A stretch of DNA of 64,000 nt from Skermanella rosea (lineage in GTDB: Bacteria; Pseudomonadota; Alphaproteobacteria; Azospirillales; Azospirillaceae), in assembly GCF_016806835.2 (NCBI RefSeq), contig NZ_CP086111.1:1595001-1659000 (forward strand), given 5' to 3'. Each line of letters opens with the position of its first letter. Positions within the stretch are counted from its first letter, which is position 1. The notes beneath the pieces were generated by a model, which saw only the letters and a list, made by a program, of their open reading frames with translations, made no database searches and was not told the origin of the DNA. The position numbers and the translations under genes were made by a program. This document shows positions 62,466-64,000 of this stretch, piece by piece.

Positions 62466-62508
62466 CGGCGAATGCCGGTCGAGCCGGCAAGCCGCGGCTC
62501 GGGAATTA

Positions 62509-62526
62509 TCGCTAAAGGCTTAGCGA
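62509..62526. repeat. Hairpin before the GAF-HlyD gene
   Basis: TCGCTAA (62509-62515) and TTAGCGA (62520-62526) form a perfect 7-bp inverted repeat with a 4-nt loop in the 118-nt gap before the GAF-HlyD gene. A second one, TGCCGG/CCGGCA with a 5-nt loop, lies at 62473-62489 just after phaC. The AT-rich first one could be an operator, the second a weak terminator. Confidence 0.4.
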
Positions 62527-62583
62527 ATCTTAACCAGAAAGGCCTAAAGCTTCGGGTCCACCGGACTTTGTCGAACGGACCCG

Positions 62584-63939
62584 ATGAACGATATCCTGAA
62601 CCGGCAGCTGCTCAGCGTCACCGGACTCGTGCAACTGGAGAAACGTATCCGGCACGCGGCGACGCCGGAGGAATTCGGTTTTCTCGTCGTCAACGAAACA
62701 CACGCCCTCGTGCGGTATCGCCAGGCGATCCTGTGGCGGCGCACGAGCGTCGGCAACGGCAAGGTATCGGCTGTGTCCGGCCTGGCGCTGCCCGACGCCA
62801 ACGCCCCCTTCCTGGTCTGGCTGTGCAAGCTGCTGAAGCACCTGGATTCGAGGACCGAGGCCGGCGGCGCCATCGAAGCGGTGGACGCCTCCCTCGTGCC
62901 GCCGCAACTCGCGGACGCCTGGGGCGAATGGTTGCCGTCCCATGCCCTGAGGATTCCCCTGGACGGCGTCGACGGTCAGCGCCTGGGCTGCCTGCTGCTG
63001 GCACGGGACGAACCATGGACCGACCACGACCGCCATCTCATGGCCTATCTGGGCGACGCCTACGCGCATTCCTGGGCGGCTTTGCTGGACCGGCACAGCA
63101 GCCGCCGGGCCGGCTGGGTGGAGCGGCGGAAGGGGCGGTTGGGTTTGATCGTCCTTGCGCTCGCGGCGGGCCTTGCCTGGATGCCCGTCCGCCAGTCCGC
63201 CCTGGCCCCCGCGGAGGTCATACCGAGGGAGCCGGTGGTCGTGCGGGCACCGATCGACGGGGTGATCGACCGGTTCGAGGTGCGGCCGAACGAGATGGTC
63301 GCCGAGGGGCAGGTGCTGCTGGCGCTCGACCCCGCCCGCCTTCAGAACCGGCTGGACGTCGCCCGCAAGGCCCACGAGGTCGGCGAGGCCGAGTACCGGC
63401 AGGCCGCGCAGCAGGCCGTGTTCGACCCGCGCAGCAAGACCAACCTGGCGATCCTCCAGGGCCGCATGGAGCAGAACGCGGCAGAGGTGGCCTATCTGGA
63501 AAACCTGCTGGACCGCATAGAAGTCAAGGCGCCGCGCCCGGGTATCGCGATCTTCGACGACGTCAACGACTGGATCGGCAAGCCGGTCTCGATCGGCGAA
63601 CGCATCCTTGTCGTCGCCGACCCGGGCGAGATCGAGCTTGAAATCCACCTGCCCGTCGCCGACGCCATCGCGCTGGAGCAGGGGTCGGAAGTCACCCTGT
63701 TCCTCAACGTCGATCCGCAGCACCCGATCGCCGGCACGCTCACCTTCGCCAGCTACCAGGCCGGTCCCACGCCGGAAGGCGCGCTCGCCTACCGCCTCAA
63801 GGCCAGCCTTGCCGCCGATGCCGCCCGGCCGCGCATCGGCATGAAGGGCATCGCGAAGGTCCATGGCGAGGAAACGACGCTGTTCTACTACATCATGCGC
63901 CGCCCCCTGGCGGCGCTGCGCCAGCGGCTGGGCCTGTGA
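62584..63939 (+). CDS. GAF-like domain fused to HlyD-type adaptor
   Basis: A 451-residue protein. The first 175 residues are cytoplasmic and look GAF-like (LVQLEKRIRHAATPEEFGFLV, then LRIPLDGVDGQRLGCLLLARD, a common GAF end). A membrane helix (about 183-200) leads to a periplasmic HlyD-type adaptor: lipoyl half-motif VVVRAPIDGVIDRFEVRPNEMVAEGQ (split at 222-247), a short hairpin (about 255-310) and a beta-barrel. It would link an inner-membrane export unit with an outer-membrane pore and sense a ligand. The next gene overlaps by GTGA. Confidence 0.75.
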   Translation: MNDILNRQLLSVTGLVQLEKRIRHAATPEEFGFLVVNETHALVRYRQAILWRRTSVGNGKVSAVSGLALPDANAPFLVWLCKLLKHLDSRTEAGGAIEAVDASLVPPQLADAWGEWLPSHALRIPLDGVDGQRLGCLLLARDEPWTDHDRHLMAYLGDAYAHSWAALLDRHSSRRAGWVERRKGRLGLIVLALAAGLAWMPVRQSALAPAEVIPREPVVVRAPIDGVIDRFEVRPNEMVAEGQVLLALDPARLQNRLDVARKAHEVGEAEYRQAAQQAVFDPRSKTNLAILQGRMEQNAAEVAYLENLLDRIEVKAPRPGIAIFDDVNDWIGKPVSIGERILVVADPGEIELEIHLPVADAIALEQGSEVTLFLNVDPQHPIAGTLTFASYQAGPTPEGALAYRLKASLAADAARPRIGMKGIAKVHGEETTLFYYIMRRPLAALRQRLGL

Positions 63940-64000
63940 CCGCCGCCGTCGGCCCGGGCGGGGGACAGCAGCCGGCCCGCCTGCTGCCGCTGCGGGAGGA
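63936..64000 (+). CDS. Partial ORF at right edge (probable export partner)
   Basis: GTG 63936 overlaps the GAF-HlyD stop (GTGA) and opens a frame to the window end, 21 codons: low-complexity start, then ARLLPLRE. The LPLRE ending fits the N-terminus of M50-peptidase or HlyD-fusion proteins that I recall next to similar adaptors, where PLRE(E/D)L is common. The product cannot be confirmed from so short a piece. Confidence 0.45.
   Translation, partial: MTAAVGPGGGQQPARLLPLRE

Noticed and set aside
1-64000. tRNA, rRNA, insertion sequences, prophage or CRISPR array
   Set aside because: Gaps between genes were read on both strands; none shows a cloverleaf, CCA end, transposase, phage gene or regular repeat-spacer pattern.

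Overview
The window is chromosomal DNA from a high-GC alphaproteobacterium. The gene set points to the order Rhodospirillales, close to Azospirillum or Skermanella; this is inference, because no rRNA is present. The pointers are an HdaA-type DnaA regulator, a 48-residue aa3 oxidase subunit IV, an RNase E with a large acidic insert in its S1 domain, an LptFG-SurA-PdxA-RsmA run, class I PHA synthase, and wide use of GTG and TTG starts with 4-nt ATGA/GTGA overlaps. Almost everything is housekeeping. I see no insertion sequence, prophage, CRISPR array, tRNA or rRNA.

Layout. 1-2787: acpP-fabF-mltG (fatty-acid synthesis, then a murein terminase). 2795-6399, minus strand: DUF2066 lipoprotein-like or exported protein, CDP-alcohol phosphatidyltransferase, AI-2E permease and the HdaA-like AAA+ protein. 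6506-8229: purM-purN, with purM apparently starting at ATC. 8317-11999: oxidase subunit IV, a FemX-like acyltransferase, ndk (minus) and an ABC-F ATPase. 12009-14455: an SDR (minus), then yicC-gmk. 14468-19830, minus strand: lptF-lptG-surA-pdxA-rsmA without the lptD often found between lptG and surA. 20083-22492: pepA, a doubtful ORF, and holC.

22505-30598 is a polyphosphate neighbourhood: an M1-like peptidase, a CYTH-CHAD protein and a SixA phosphatase on the minus strand, divergent from ppk1-ppx across a region with three GGAATCCG repeats. 30601-33818: rnd (minus) and aspS. 33973-37743: rne (minus), facing aspS across a strong two-way terminator. 38265-44030: amiC, PBP1A, prfB with its programmed +1 frameshift, and a peptidoglycan-binding protein, ended by a clear terminator. 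44097-46743: a YeeE/YedE (TsuA-like) sulfur transporter, divergent from a Tat-type small cysteine protein, an HRDC-like protein and a small exported protein.

46740-52562, minus strand: DMT exporter, NfeD-SPFH pair, second AI-2E permease, AbrB-type membrane protein and an AstE/AspA-like deacylase. 52839-54123: N-formylglutamate amidohydrolase and a small exported protein. 54145-56027, minus strand: moaA and NAD kinase. 56339-64000: AsmA, LrgAB, a CtBP-type dehydrogenase, phaC, and a GAF-HlyD fusion that opens an operon running off the window.

The points most worth a second look are the GAF-HlyD export operon at the right edge, the YeeE/Tat-cysteine-protein pair with its AT-rich operator, the polyphosphate cluster and its repeated sites, the ATC start of purM, the missing lptD, the LrgAB-dehydrogenase pairing, and the long structured leader of rne. 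None of these is proof of a new system.
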